Assembly: GCA_050260355.1 (NCBI GenBank)
Contig: JBLNBZ010000070.1
Location: 1-12,373 of the forward strand
Source: CADEFX01 sp050260355
Lineage (GTDB): Bacteria > Pseudomonadota > Alphaproteobacteria > Rhizobiales > Hyphomicrobiaceae
Direction: 5' to 3'
DNA: 12,373 nt
Below, piece by piece: positions 1 through 8,333 of the stretch. The translations under genes and the position numbers were made by a program. Under the pieces are notes generated by a model. It had not been told where the DNA came from and made no database searches. It worked only from the letters and a program-made list of their open reading frames with translations. Position 1 is the first letter of the stretch. Each line of letters starts with the position of its first letter.

Positions 1-348
1 CCGACGTCGCCAGCCGCTATCTCATCGCTTGCGAGGCCTTACACACCACCAAGGAGGCCTACGCCTTCTCTGTCTTCGAGAGCGCCTTCAAGGAGCGCGG
101 CCTGCCCGAGATCGACTATCCCCTGCACGACCGCGACGCCCTCGTCACCGCCTGCGGACGCATCTCATCGCAAGAAAATCAACATCTCGACCGTGATGGC
201 CGGTCAGCGGCTGGGCTTGAAGGAGGTCGACGACGGCATCTGGGTCGTCACCTTCATGACCTACGACCTCGGATACATCGACTTGGGACAGAAAGCCCTG
301 CAGCCCATTGACAACCCGTTCGGTGCGAGGTTGTTACCTATGTCTTAG
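1..348 (+). pseudogene. IS481-type transposase remnant, doubly broken, 5' end outside window
   Basis: Reading frame 3 from base 3 gives DVASRYLIACEALHTTKEAY...FKERGLPE, the integrase-core segment of IS481-type transposases. It then jumps at about 110/111 to IDYPLHDRDALVTACGRI, which belongs to the C-terminal region. In related transposases these two blocks are separated by roughly 100-120 residues that carry the second Asp and the catalytic Glu, so an internal deletion has removed most of the DDE centre. A second lesion at about 164-166 looks like a net loss of 5 bases (GRI-C-x-HRKKI expected). It shifts translation into frame 1, where HRKKINISTVMAGQRLGL...NPFGARLLPMS runs to a TAG stop at 346-348. 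The element is dead. The family call comes from remembered conserved motifs; the exact IS name is not known. Confidence 0.85.
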
Positions 349-382
349 GTACGACCTGTCACCCGCCGCCCCGGGCCGAACA
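1..382 (+). mobile_element. 3' end of a decayed IS481-family insertion sequence
   Basis: Beyond the transposase stop, bases 357-382 begin TGTCACCC and end CCGGGCCGAACA. This resembles the terminal repeat of this IS481 group, which ends in ...ACA, and would place the outer end of the element near base 382. The partner end lies outside the window, so neither the inverted repeat nor a target duplication can be confirmed. The element abuts the region downstream of coxG, with 198 bases between the proposed end and the coxG stop. Confidence 0.55.
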
Positions 383-580
383 CAGATAGCGCTGGTTGCG
401 GGGGCTCGCATCACGCGGCACCGAACCGATCGAGAACCATTCCTGAGAGTCAGTTTCAGGTTGGCTCCCTGAGCAGCTTTGCCGCCGCAAATGTCGACTG
501 AGCAGCGACGTCGCCGCCTGTGAAACCAAGGCTGCTGCTGCCATCTGATTTCGATGGGTGCGACTGGAACGAATTGGTCC
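383..580. other. non-coding gap between the IS remnant and coxG
   Basis: No supported gene lies here. The short minus-strand open frame at 359-544 is low-complexity and spans the IS end, so it is unlikely to be real. A weak 5-bp stem (CCATC at 541-545, GATGG at 553-557) lies downstream of coxG, but no T-run follows it, so I do not call a terminator. Genes that follow coxG in O. carboxidovorans (coxH, coxI, coxK) are absent from this stretch. Confidence 0.6.
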
Positions 581-1123
581 TCAGAGCGAGCCTGGAGACC
601 GCATACTTGACCCCAACCATCGTTTGAACCAACCCCGCTTCTTGGTGAGGGCAGGCATCGGCAAAGCCGGATCCGCAGGCATCTCGCCGCCGACGAGCGC
701 TGTGAACCTCTCGAAGAACTGGTCGGCGAGCTTCTTGGCAGTCGAGTCGATCAGCCGGCCGCCGAGCTGGGCGAGCTTGCCGCCGACGTCGGCCTTGACG
801 TCATACGTCATCAGGGTTCCGCGCCCCTCATCGGCGAGCCGAACCGTAGCGCCGCCCTTGGCATACCCTGCCACGCCACCGTTGCCTTCGCCCACGATCC
901 TGTAGGCCTTGGGCGGATCGAGGTCGGTGAGCTTCACCTTGCCGTTGAAGGTTGCCTTCACGGGACCGATGACGAGCTTCACCCTGGCCGTCATGTCGGT
1001 TGACGACTGCATCTCCAGCGACTCGCAGCCGGGGATGCACTGCTTGAGGATCTCGGGATCGTTGAGCGCGGCCCAGACCTTCTGGCGGGTTGCTGCAATG
1101 TGGCGGGTGCCGGTCATGTCCAT
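581..1123 (-). CDS. coxG: CoxG, CODH membrane-association/quinone-linking protein (SRPBCC fold)
   Basis: A 180-residue protein beginning MDMTGTRHIAATRQKVWAAL. It has the typical CoxG features: an N-terminal SRPBCC/START-like core (about 1-145) with LNDPEILKQCIPGCESLE, VKATFNGKVKL, GNGGVAGYAKGGATVRL and a long C-terminal helix of the core (GGKLAQLGGRLIDSTAKKLADQFFERF). CoxG is known to be needed to anchor CODH to the inner membrane, and mycobacterial work links it to quinone delivery. The last 35 residues are a proline-rich linker (PADPALPMPAL) followed by KKRGWFKRWLG, a short cationic, aromatic stretch suited to membrane contact. I chose the ATG at 1121-1123 because the family starts MDMTG; an in-frame upstream start at 1180 would overlap coxF. 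The gap to coxF is 37 bases, and GGAG lies about 12 bases before the ATG, somewhat far. It is the last gene of the cluster before the IS remnant. Confidence 0.93.
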   Translation of the reverse strand: MDMTGTRHIAATRQKVWAALNDPEILKQCIPGCESLEMQSSTDMTARVKLVIGPVKATFNGKVKLTDLDPPKAYRIVGEGNGGVAGYAKGGATVRLADEGRGTLMTYDVKADVGGKLAQLGGRLIDSTAKKLADQFFERFTALVGGEMPADPALPMPALTKKRGWFKRWLGSSMRSPGSL

Positions 1124-1160
1124 GGGTGCTTCTTTCTCCGGTGTTTGAATGGCTGTTGGC

Positions 1161-2024
1161 TCAAGTGTCCTGGTGTGCACCGTCGGAGCGCAATCCGCGG
1201 CGACGCACCTCGACGATCTCGCCGAGGACCGAAAGCGCGATCTCCTCCGGCGTCACGGCGCCAATATCGAGCCCCGCCGGCGAGTGCAGGGCGGCAAGCT
1301 TCTCCGGCGCGATGCCCTTGGCGGCCAGGGATTGGCGCAGCGCGGCCGCCTTGCGATGCGAGCCGACGAAGGCCACGTGGCATGCGGGCGCAGACAGTGC
1401 CGCAGCAAGGGCGGCCTCGTCGCCGCGCCCCTGCGTGGCAATAACGATGTAGCGCTCGGCTGGCACGAGCGTGGAGAGGTCGTAGCCCGCAATCGCAATG
1501 TCGATGTCCCCGAACCAGGCGTGCTCCTCGGCCGGTGCGGCAACGCTGACCAGGAAACCAAGGCGGCACCCCAGATCCGCGAGCGCGAGCGCGATCGGAG
1601 TCGCGCCGCAGATCAGCAGCTCCGGCTTCGGCAGCACCGGCTCGACGAACACGTCCATGGTGCCCTGGCTGGGGCACATGTTACGGGCGAATTCGATGCC
1701 ATCCCTGGTTTCTCCCGCCGCGACACCGTGATCCTGCAAGGCGTCGCTTGGCTGCACGGAGACGAGACGCGGCTTGCCGTCATCGAGAGAGGCGCGCGCC
1801 GCCTTGAGGACGGCAGCGCGCGCGCACCCGCCGCCGATCCAACCTGCAGACATCGAACCGTCCTTGCGGATAACAGCCTTCGCGCCTGCCTTGGCGGCGG
1901 TGAGTGAAACGGTGCGCACAACGGTGGCGATGGCGAAGGGCTCGCCCGCCTGCTTCAGTGTCCTGATCTCCTCGATGAGATCGACCGGGGTGATATGAGG
2001 CCGGCTCGGGGTCATGATGTTCAT
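1161..2024 (-). CDS. coxF: CoxF, XdhC/CoxI-family molybdenum cofactor maturation protein
   Basis: A 287-residue XdhC-family protein. The N-terminal CoxI-like part (about 15-130) contains AIATVVRTVSLTAAKAGAKAV and the GWIGGGC motif at 61-67. The C-terminal Rossmann-like part contains CGATPIALALADLG (139-152), ATQGRGDEAAL (196-206), FVGSHRKAAAL (219-229) and SPAGLDIGAVTPEEIALSVLGEI (248-270), the signature of XdhC proteins that bind and help sulfurate Mo cofactor for xanthine-oxidase-family enzymes. In CODH clusters CoxF is thought to act in assembling the [CuSMoO2] centre with CoxD and CoxE. The ATG at 2024 directly follows the coxE stop (TAGATG), so the two are translationally coupled; a second ATG three codons later is possible. 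No strong Shine-Dalgarno is visible beyond GGCGAG. The role in cofactor insertion is inferred from the family. Confidence 0.93.
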   Translation of the reverse strand: MNIMTPSRPHITPVDLIEEIRTLKQAGEPFAIATVVRTVSLTAAKAGAKAVIRKDGSMSAGWIGGGCARAAVLKAARASLDDGKPRLVSVQPSDALQDHGVAAGETRDGIEFARNMCPSQGTMDVFVEPVLPKPELLICGATPIALALADLGCRLGFLVSVAAPAEEHAWFGDIDIAIAGYDLSTLVPAERYIVIATQGRGDEAALAAALSAPACHVAFVGSHRKAAALRQSLAAKGIAPEKLAALHSPAGLDIGAVTPEEIALSVLGEIVEVRRRGLRSDGAHQDT

Positions 2025-3233
2025 CTAGAGGCTCGCCAGATAGGGTTCGAGCGCCGCCAGCGACTTCAGGTTATGAGCCGGGGCGAAGAGGCTGACATAC
2101 GGCAAGGCGACCTGCATGCCGCGGGCGGTCGGTTCGTAACCAGCCCAGCCGATCATGGGATTGAGCCAGATGATGCGCCGGCAGCGCTTGGCAAGTCGCC
2201 GCATCTCGGTCTCCATCGTCTGCGGCGCGCCAGTGTCGTAGCCGTCGGAGATGATCATCACGCAAGTGCGTGAGTGGATGACCGCCTTCGCATGCCAGCG
2301 ATTGAAGGTCGCAAGGCTCTCGCCAATTCGCGTGCCGCCTCCGACCCCCTGCGCCAGAAGGGAGAGGCGGTCGAGCGCGCGGGCCGCATCTTTCTCGCGC
2401 ATCGCGGCCGAGACGTGCACCAGCCGTGTATGGAACAGGAAGGCCTCAGCCTCGCGGAAGTTGTCGAGTATGCCATGGATGAAGCGCACGAACACTGCCG
2501 TGTAGAGGCTCATGGAGCCGGAGGCGTCGAGCAGCACGACAAGACGCAGCGGCTTCCTCTTCTTCTTGCGCCACAGCAGCTCGATGGGAACGCCACCGTG
2601 CGAGACGTTGCGTCGGATGGTGCGGCGGAGATCGAGGCGGCGGCCTTTGAGCCGCGCGCGCTCGCGACGGCTGAGCCGGGTGCGCATGAGTGTGGCCAGG
2701 CGCGCGGCCAGTGCATGTGCCTCGGCGACAGCCTGCGGATCGTTGATCTTGCGGAAATCGGTTTCGGCAAACCGCTCGGCCCGGGAAGCGCCTTCCATGC
2801 GGGCCGGCGGGCTCGTGCCGCTGTCGTCGCTGCCGCCATCGACTGCCGGCACCTGCTCGGCCAAGTGCGCATCGCTCTCCCGCACAGCCTCGGAACCGGC
2901 GAGCTGGCGCTGCTCGGCGCGCTTGCTGGACTGGGCGTGGCTGGCGAGCGGTACCACGCGCCGCACGCCGCGGCTGAGCCAGAACGCGTCGAACACTTCG
3001 TCGAACTTGAGCCAGTCGGACCGGCGCGCACAGAACAACGATTTCAGCGCAGCGCGGAGCGCAAAAGGCCGGCCTGCGAGCGGACACGCAAGGACCGCCG
3101 CAGCATCCTGACTTTCCTTAAGACCGACGGCGAAGGCGTTGTCGCGCAGTGTGCGCATGAATGCCGACAGGCGTTTGGCCATGTAGGCGCTGGCCTCCGA
3201 GAAGTCGCCAGCATCGGGCGGAACGCAGCACAT
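2025..3233 (-). CDS. coxE: CoxE, von Willebrand factor A-domain protein of CODH maturation
   Basis: A 402-residue CoxE. The N-terminal half (about 15-215) is charged and helical with a low-complexity acidic/serine linker near 110-150 and a very basic segment at 184-210. The C-terminal half is a VWA domain with a complete metal-ion-dependent adhesion site: DASGS at 236-240 (strand LRLVVLLDASGSM), the Thr of GGGTRIGESL at 301 and the Asp of ISDGYDTG at 330. CoxE works with the MoxR ATPase CoxD, a pairing typical of MoxR/VWA chaperone systems, in maturing the CODH active site. I chose the ATG at 3233, which overlaps the coxD stop by one base (TGATG) and has GGAAAGG seven bases upstream. A longer in-frame start at 3311 would lie inside coxD and adds a non-conserved N-terminus. 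A GTG immediately before the ATG is an alternative. Confidence 0.94.
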   Translation of the reverse strand: MCCVPPDAGDFSEASAYMAKRLSAFMRTLRDNAFAVGLKESQDAAAVLACPLAGRPFALRAALKSLFCARRSDWLKFDEVFDAFWLSRGVRRVVPLASHAQSSKRAEQRQLAGSEAVRESDAHLAEQVPAVDGGSDDSGTSPPARMEGASRAERFAETDFRKINDPQAVAEAHALAARLATLMRTRLSRRERARLKGRRLDLRRTIRRNVSHGGVPIELLWRKKKRKPLRLVVLLDASGSMSLYTAVFVRFIHGILDNFREAEAFLFHTRLVHVSAAMREKDAARALDRLSLLAQGVGGGTRIGESLATFNRWHAKAVIHSRTCVMIISDGYDTGAPQTMETEMRRLAKRCRRIIWLNPMIGWAGYEPTARGMQVALPYVSLFAPAHNLKSLAALEPYLASL

Positions 3234-4114
3234 CACGCGACCTTTCCGAGCAGGCGGGCCGAGACCTCGGGTGTGAAGCGAGCTCGGTCCTCCTGCGTCT
3301 TGAGCAGGCAACGCAGCGTGTCGTGGACGGTCTCGGGATCGTCGTGCAGGCTTTTGACATCGAGACCGACCAATGCGGCGGCCCAGTCCAGCGTCTCGGC
3401 GACACCCGGCACCTTGCGCAACTCCTCCTTGCGCACACCATCCACCATGCGCGCGATCTGCAAGGCGAGGTTGGTGGCGATGCCGGGGACGCGCGCCAGG
3501 ATGATGCGCGTTTCGCGCTCCACGTCAGGGTAGTCGACATAGTGATAGAGACAGCGCCGGCGCAGGGCGTCGGAGAGCTCGCGCGTGCTATTGGAGGTCA
3601 GCACCACGCGCGGGATGCTCTTGGCCTTGATGGTGCCAAGCTCCGGGATGGAAACCTGGAAATCCGACAGCAACTCCAGCAGGAACGCTTCAAATTCCTC
3701 ATCCGCCCGGTCGATCTCGTCGATCAACAGAACCGGACGGTCGGAGCGCCGAATGGCCGCGAGCAGCGGCCGCTCCAGCAGGAAGCGCTCGGAGAAGATG
3801 CCCTGCTCCACGACCTCGGGGTTGGTGCCGCTGATTTCCTGTGCGCGGATAGCGAGTAGCTGGCGCTGGTAGTTCCACTCATAGAGGGCCGTAGACTGGT
3901 CGAGCCCCTCGTAACACTGGAGCCGGATCATCTCCGTGCCGTGCACCGCGGCGAGCGCCTTGGCGACCTCCGTCTTGCCGACGCCCGCCTCGCCTTCCAG
4001 CAGCAGCGGCCGGTTCAGCATGTCCATCAACTGCAGCGCGACCGGCAGCTCCCGGTCGGCGATGTAGCCGGTCGTGGCAAGCAGCTCAGCGATCTGTTCG
4101 CGCAACAGCGTCAT
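3233..4114 (-). CDS. coxD: CoxD, MoxR-type AAA+ ATPase for CODH Mo/Cu centre assembly
   Basis: A 293-residue MoxR-family AAA+ ATPase. Walker A is GEAGVGKT at 41-48, Walker B VLLIDEID at 128-135, sensor 1 TSN at 173-175, and the arginine-finger region is LRRRC at 184-188. The N-terminal EQIAELLATTGYIADRELPVAL is typical of CoxD. In O. carboxidovorans CoxD is required for building the functional [CuSMoO2] cluster in apo-CODH and partners CoxE. I preferred the ATG at 4114 because GGAG then sits 10 bases upstream; a TTG two codons earlier (4120) is possible but its spacing is only 4. The gene lies 92 bases after coxL, the longest gap inside the operon, and its stop overlaps the coxE start. No family residue appears to be missing. 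Confidence 0.95.
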   Translation of the reverse strand: MTLLREQIAELLATTGYIADRELPVALQLMDMLNRPLLLEGEAGVGKTEVAKALAAVHGTEMIRLQCYEGLDQSTALYEWNYQRQLLAIRAQEISGTNPEVVEQGIFSERFLLERPLLAAIRRSDRPVLLIDEIDRADEEFEAFLLELLSDFQVSIPELGTIKAKSIPRVVLTSNSTRELSDALRRRCLYHYVDYPDVERETRIILARVPGIATNLALQIARMVDGVRKEELRKVPGVAETLDWAAALVGLDVKSLHDDPETVHDTLRCLLKTQEDRARFTPEVSARLLGKVA

Positions 4115-4162
4115 GGCCAATAGGCTCCGCGGTCGGCGCCATTTCTGCCCATCATCCGGGAA

Positions 4163-4190
4163 GCCGGGCCGCAGGCGAGGTTATCCCGGC
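4163..4190 (-). repeat. inverted repeat in the coxL-coxD gap
   Basis: GCCGGG (4163-4168) and CCCGGC (4185-4190) could form a 6-bp GC stem with a 16-base loop in the mRNA, 16 bases past the coxL stop codon. No U-run follows. It may stabilise the coxMSL part of the transcript or reduce read-through to coxD. The 6-base arms are short enough to occur by chance in GC-rich DNA. Confidence 0.3.
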
Positions 4191-4206
4191 GACGGGTGTT
4201 CATGAC

Positions 4207-6623
<2,417 letters not shown>

Positions 6624-6627
<4 letters not shown>

Positions 6628-7124
6628 TCCGCTGCCTCCGCAAAGGTTTCGCCACGCAGCTTGGCGGCCGCGTACTGGATGGCCTTGACGATGTTCTGGT
6701 AGCCGGTACAGCGGCAGAGGTTGCCGGCGATACCGAACCGGATCTGCTCTTCCGTCGGGTTCGGGATTTCCTGCAACAGGCGATGCGCCCGCAGGATCAT
6801 GCCGGGCGTACAGAACCCGCACTGCAGGCCGTGCATCATGCGGAAACCTTCCTGCAAGGCGTGCAGGGAGCCGTCCGGATTGGCCATGCCCTCGATGGTG
6901 GTGATGCTGGCGCCTTCGGCCTGCACGGCGAACACCGTACAGCTCTTCACCGATTTGCCGTCCATATCGATGGTGCAGGCGCCGCAATGGGTCGTGTCGC
7001 AGCCGATGTGCGGGCCGGTGAGGTTCAAGTGCTCTCTGAGATAGTGGATGAGCAAGGTGCGCGGCTCGACGAGGTTTTCGACCTCCTTGCCGTTCACCGT
7101 CATCTTGACGTGTGCTTTGGCCAT
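6624..7124 (-). CDS. coxS: CoxS, CO dehydrogenase small [2Fe-2S] subunit
   Basis: A 166-residue iron-sulfur subunit, the same length as O. carboxidovorans CoxS. The N-terminal plant-ferredoxin-like domain holds the first [2Fe-2S] cluster with Cys42, Cys47, Cys50 and Cys62 (GCDTTHCGAC...SC). The C-terminal helical domain holds the second, next to the molybdopterin, with Cys102, Cys105, Cys137 and Cys139 (QCGFCTPGM and CRCTGY). It carries electrons from the CoxL Mo/Cu centre to FAD in CoxM. The ATG at 7124 is preceded by GGAAGGA with about 5 bases of spacing, a strong ribosome site. The gap after coxM is 44 bases and the gene overlaps coxL by 4 bases. All eight cluster ligands are present. Confidence 0.98.
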
Positions 7125-7168
7125 GACGTTCCTTCCCCAGGGATCGAAGTTCAGTGCAAGCGTCGGCT

Positions 7169-8035
7169 TCAGCCCTTGGCGCGGCTGAAGGCCTTTCTGA
7201 GCGCGCGCTCGACCATGATGCCGCCGACGTGAGTGCGGTAGCCGGGTGTGCCGCGCGTGTCGGATGCGGGCGACATGACCGCGCGCGCCGCCTGCATCGC
7301 CGCGTCGAGGGCCGGCTTCTCCAGTGCGGTGCCGATCACCGCCTTGGCGGCATCCGCCGCGAGCACCGCGGTGTCCGAAAGATTCGACAGCGCAATCGCA
7401 CACGTGGCGATTTTGCCCCGGCTGACGGTGAGGACGACGCCGGCGGCGGCGGTGGCATAGTCGCCGATCTTGCGTTTGAGCTTCTCGTACGCCCAGCCGT
7501 GACCGGCGGGAGGAACATTAATCTCTATGGCAGTGACAATCTCGTCGGGCTGGAGCGCGGTGACATAGGTTCCCTGGTAGAAGTCACGCGCCTTGACTGA
7601 CCGCGTGCCCGAGGCACCCGCCAACTTGTAGGAGGCATCGAGACACATCATCACCGCAGGCATGTCGTTGCCGGGATCGCCGTTGGCGACATTGCCGCCG
7701 ATGGTTCCAACGTAGCGGACCTGCGGGTCGGCAATGAGCAATGAGGCTTCGATGAGTATCGGTGCTGCTTCGGTCGCCGTCTTGGACTGCTGCAGTTCGT
7801 GCTGGGTCGTGGCCGCGCCGATGACCAGCTTGTCCCCAGCGCGGTTAATCCCTTTCAGATCAGCAATGCCTCCGATATCGATCAGGTGCTCCGGATTGGC
7901 CAACCTGAGCTTCATCATTGGAATGAGACTCTGGCCGCCCGCCAAAACCCGCGCAGCCTCCGTGTAGCTGTTGAGCAACGCTGTGGCTTCTGCGACAGTC
8001 TTTGGCCGATGATAGGAGAATGGTGCCGGGATCAT
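7169..8035 (-). CDS. coxM: CoxM, CO dehydrogenase medium (FAD-binding) subunit
   Basis: A 288-residue flavoprotein subunit of CODH, matching the usual length. The two FAD pyrophosphate motifs are AGGQS at 32-36 and TIGGN at 111-115 (GTIGGNVANGDPGNDMPA), at the same positions as in the O. carboxidovorans protein. It begins MIPAPFSYHRPKTVAEATALL, the normal CoxM N-terminus. It accepts electrons from the CoxS clusters and passes them to the quinone/respiratory chain. The ATG at 8035 has GGGAG about 10 bases upstream. It is the first structural gene. The 298 bases before it hold the probable operon promoter, so expression of coxM to coxG is likely set there. Confidence 0.97.
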   Translation of the reverse strand: MIPAPFSYHRPKTVAEATALLNSYTEAARVLAGGQSLIPMMKLRLANPEHLIDIGGIADLKGINRAGDKLVIGAATTQHELQQSKTATEAAPILIEASLLIADPQVRYVGTIGGNVANGDPGNDMPAVMMCLDASYKLAGASGTRSVKARDFYQGTYVTALQPDEIVTAIEINVPPAGHGWAYEKLKRKIGDYATAAAGVVLTVSRGKIATCAIALSNLSDTAVLAADAAKAVIGTALEKPALDAAMQAARAVMSPASDTRGTPGYRTHVGGIMVERALRKAFSRAKG

Positions 8036-8079
8036 GGGGTCGTCACTCCCTGTCTTTTTGAGCGCCTCGTAACGGGCAT

Positions 8080-8100
8080 CCGCCTCTGGCGATGAGGCGG
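8080..8100 (-). repeat. perfect inverted repeat, probable coxM leader hairpin
   Basis: CCGCCTC, a 7-base loop, then GAGGCGG. On the minus-strand transcript this folds as a 7-bp, nearly all-GC stem ending 44 bases before the coxM ATG. No U-run follows, so it is not a typical terminator. It would lie at the extreme 5' end of a transcript starting near 8103, where it could protect the mRNA. Confidence 0.5.
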
Positions 8101-8109
8101 TTGGTGCCA

Positions 8110-8138
8110 GTTAAAGAATTGGCTCACGACGATCGCAA
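8110..8138 (-). promoter_or_regulatory. weak sigma-70-like promoter for coxM
   Basis: TTGCGA (8138-8133) and TTTAAC (8115-8110) are separated by 17 bases; each matches 4 of 6 consensus positions. Start of transcription would fall near 8103, just before the leader hairpin. The direct repeat ends about 14 bases upstream of the -35-like hexamer, a position suited to an activator, which would also explain the weak hexamers. Chance matches of this quality are common. Confidence 0.3.
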
Positions 8139-8145
8139 CGTCCCA

Positions 8146-8161
8146 TGCACCGAACGCACCA
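8146..8161 (-). promoter_or_regulatory. sigma-54-like sequence overlapping the repeat upstream of coxM
   Basis: TGGTGCGTTCGGTGCA compares with TGGCACG-N4-TTGCW. The invariant GG and GC are exactly 10 bases apart, and most other positions match except TG for CA and one base of the -12 element. It overlaps the second copy of the direct repeat, so the two readings compete. Confidence 0.25.
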
Positions 8162-8184
8162 ACCGGCACGCAAAACGCATGAAC
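8153..8184 (-). promoter_or_regulatory. candidate LytTR (CoxC) operator: 21-bp-spaced direct repeat
   Basis: On the minus strand GTTCATGCGTT (8184-8174) is repeated as GTTGGTGCGTT (8163-8153), that is GTTNNTGCGTT twice with starts 21 bases apart, two helical turns. LytTR-family regulators such as AlgR and AgrA are known to bind pairs of about 9-bp direct repeats rich in GTT with similar spacing. The segment GCCGTTCAT here also resembles the AlgR core CCGTTC. A LytTR protein (CoxC) is encoded just upstream. Binding by CoxC is inference. Confidence 0.45.
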
Positions 8185-8333
8185 GGCCGTGGATTTTGCA
8201 CGAATTGCGTCAGTATTGCTGACCTGTGGCGGGCGGCTACGAAGAGCATCGCCCGATGCACGGGCATGGCTGCGGAATCGGGCTTACCCCGCACTTGTCC
8301 AGGTCCGTTCTGTCCGCGTGGACGCAGCGCGCT

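Larger units (their letters stand above)
8036..8333 (-). promoter_or_regulatory. coxC-coxM intergenic control region
   Basis: 298 bases without a gene, read in the coxM direction. From upstream to downstream it holds a direct repeat at 8184-8153, a sigma-54-like sequence at 8161-8146, a sigma-70-like hexamer pair at 8138-8133 and 8115-8110, a GC-rich hairpin at 8100-8080 and the coxM ribosome site. I found no hairpin with a T-run after the coxC stop that would end coxC transcription. Which promoter is used cannot be decided from sequence alone. Confidence 0.6.

Noticed and set aside
359..544. Small minus-strand frame of 61 codons between the IS and coxG
   Set aside because: It overlaps the IS end, has no convincing ribosome site, and its Ala/Ser/Arg-rich sequence looks like chance.
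541..557. Possible terminator after coxG
   Set aside because: There are only 5 bp of stem and no T-run on the minus strand, so it does not meet the usual criteria.
1149..1907. Plus-strand 252-codon frame opposite coxF
   Set aside because: It is antisense to an intact XdhC-family gene and has no family features.
2274..3533. Plus-strand 419-codon frame opposite coxE and coxD
   Set aside because: It crosses two well-supported genes in antisense with biased composition and no motif.
6628..6987. N-terminal extension of coxL to 6987
   Set aside because: The added residues are the shadow of coxS in another frame; the family start MNAPVLT..., the GGAGG site and the ATGA overlap place the start at 6627.
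8096..8109. TGGCAC upstream of coxM as a sigma-54 -24 element
   Set aside because: No GC dinucleotide of a -12 element lies at the required 10-base spacing; the next GC comes after only 8 bases.
8305..8330. Possible terminator after coxC (GTCC/GGAC stem)
   Set aside because: The stem is four base pairs and no T-run follows in the transcription direction.
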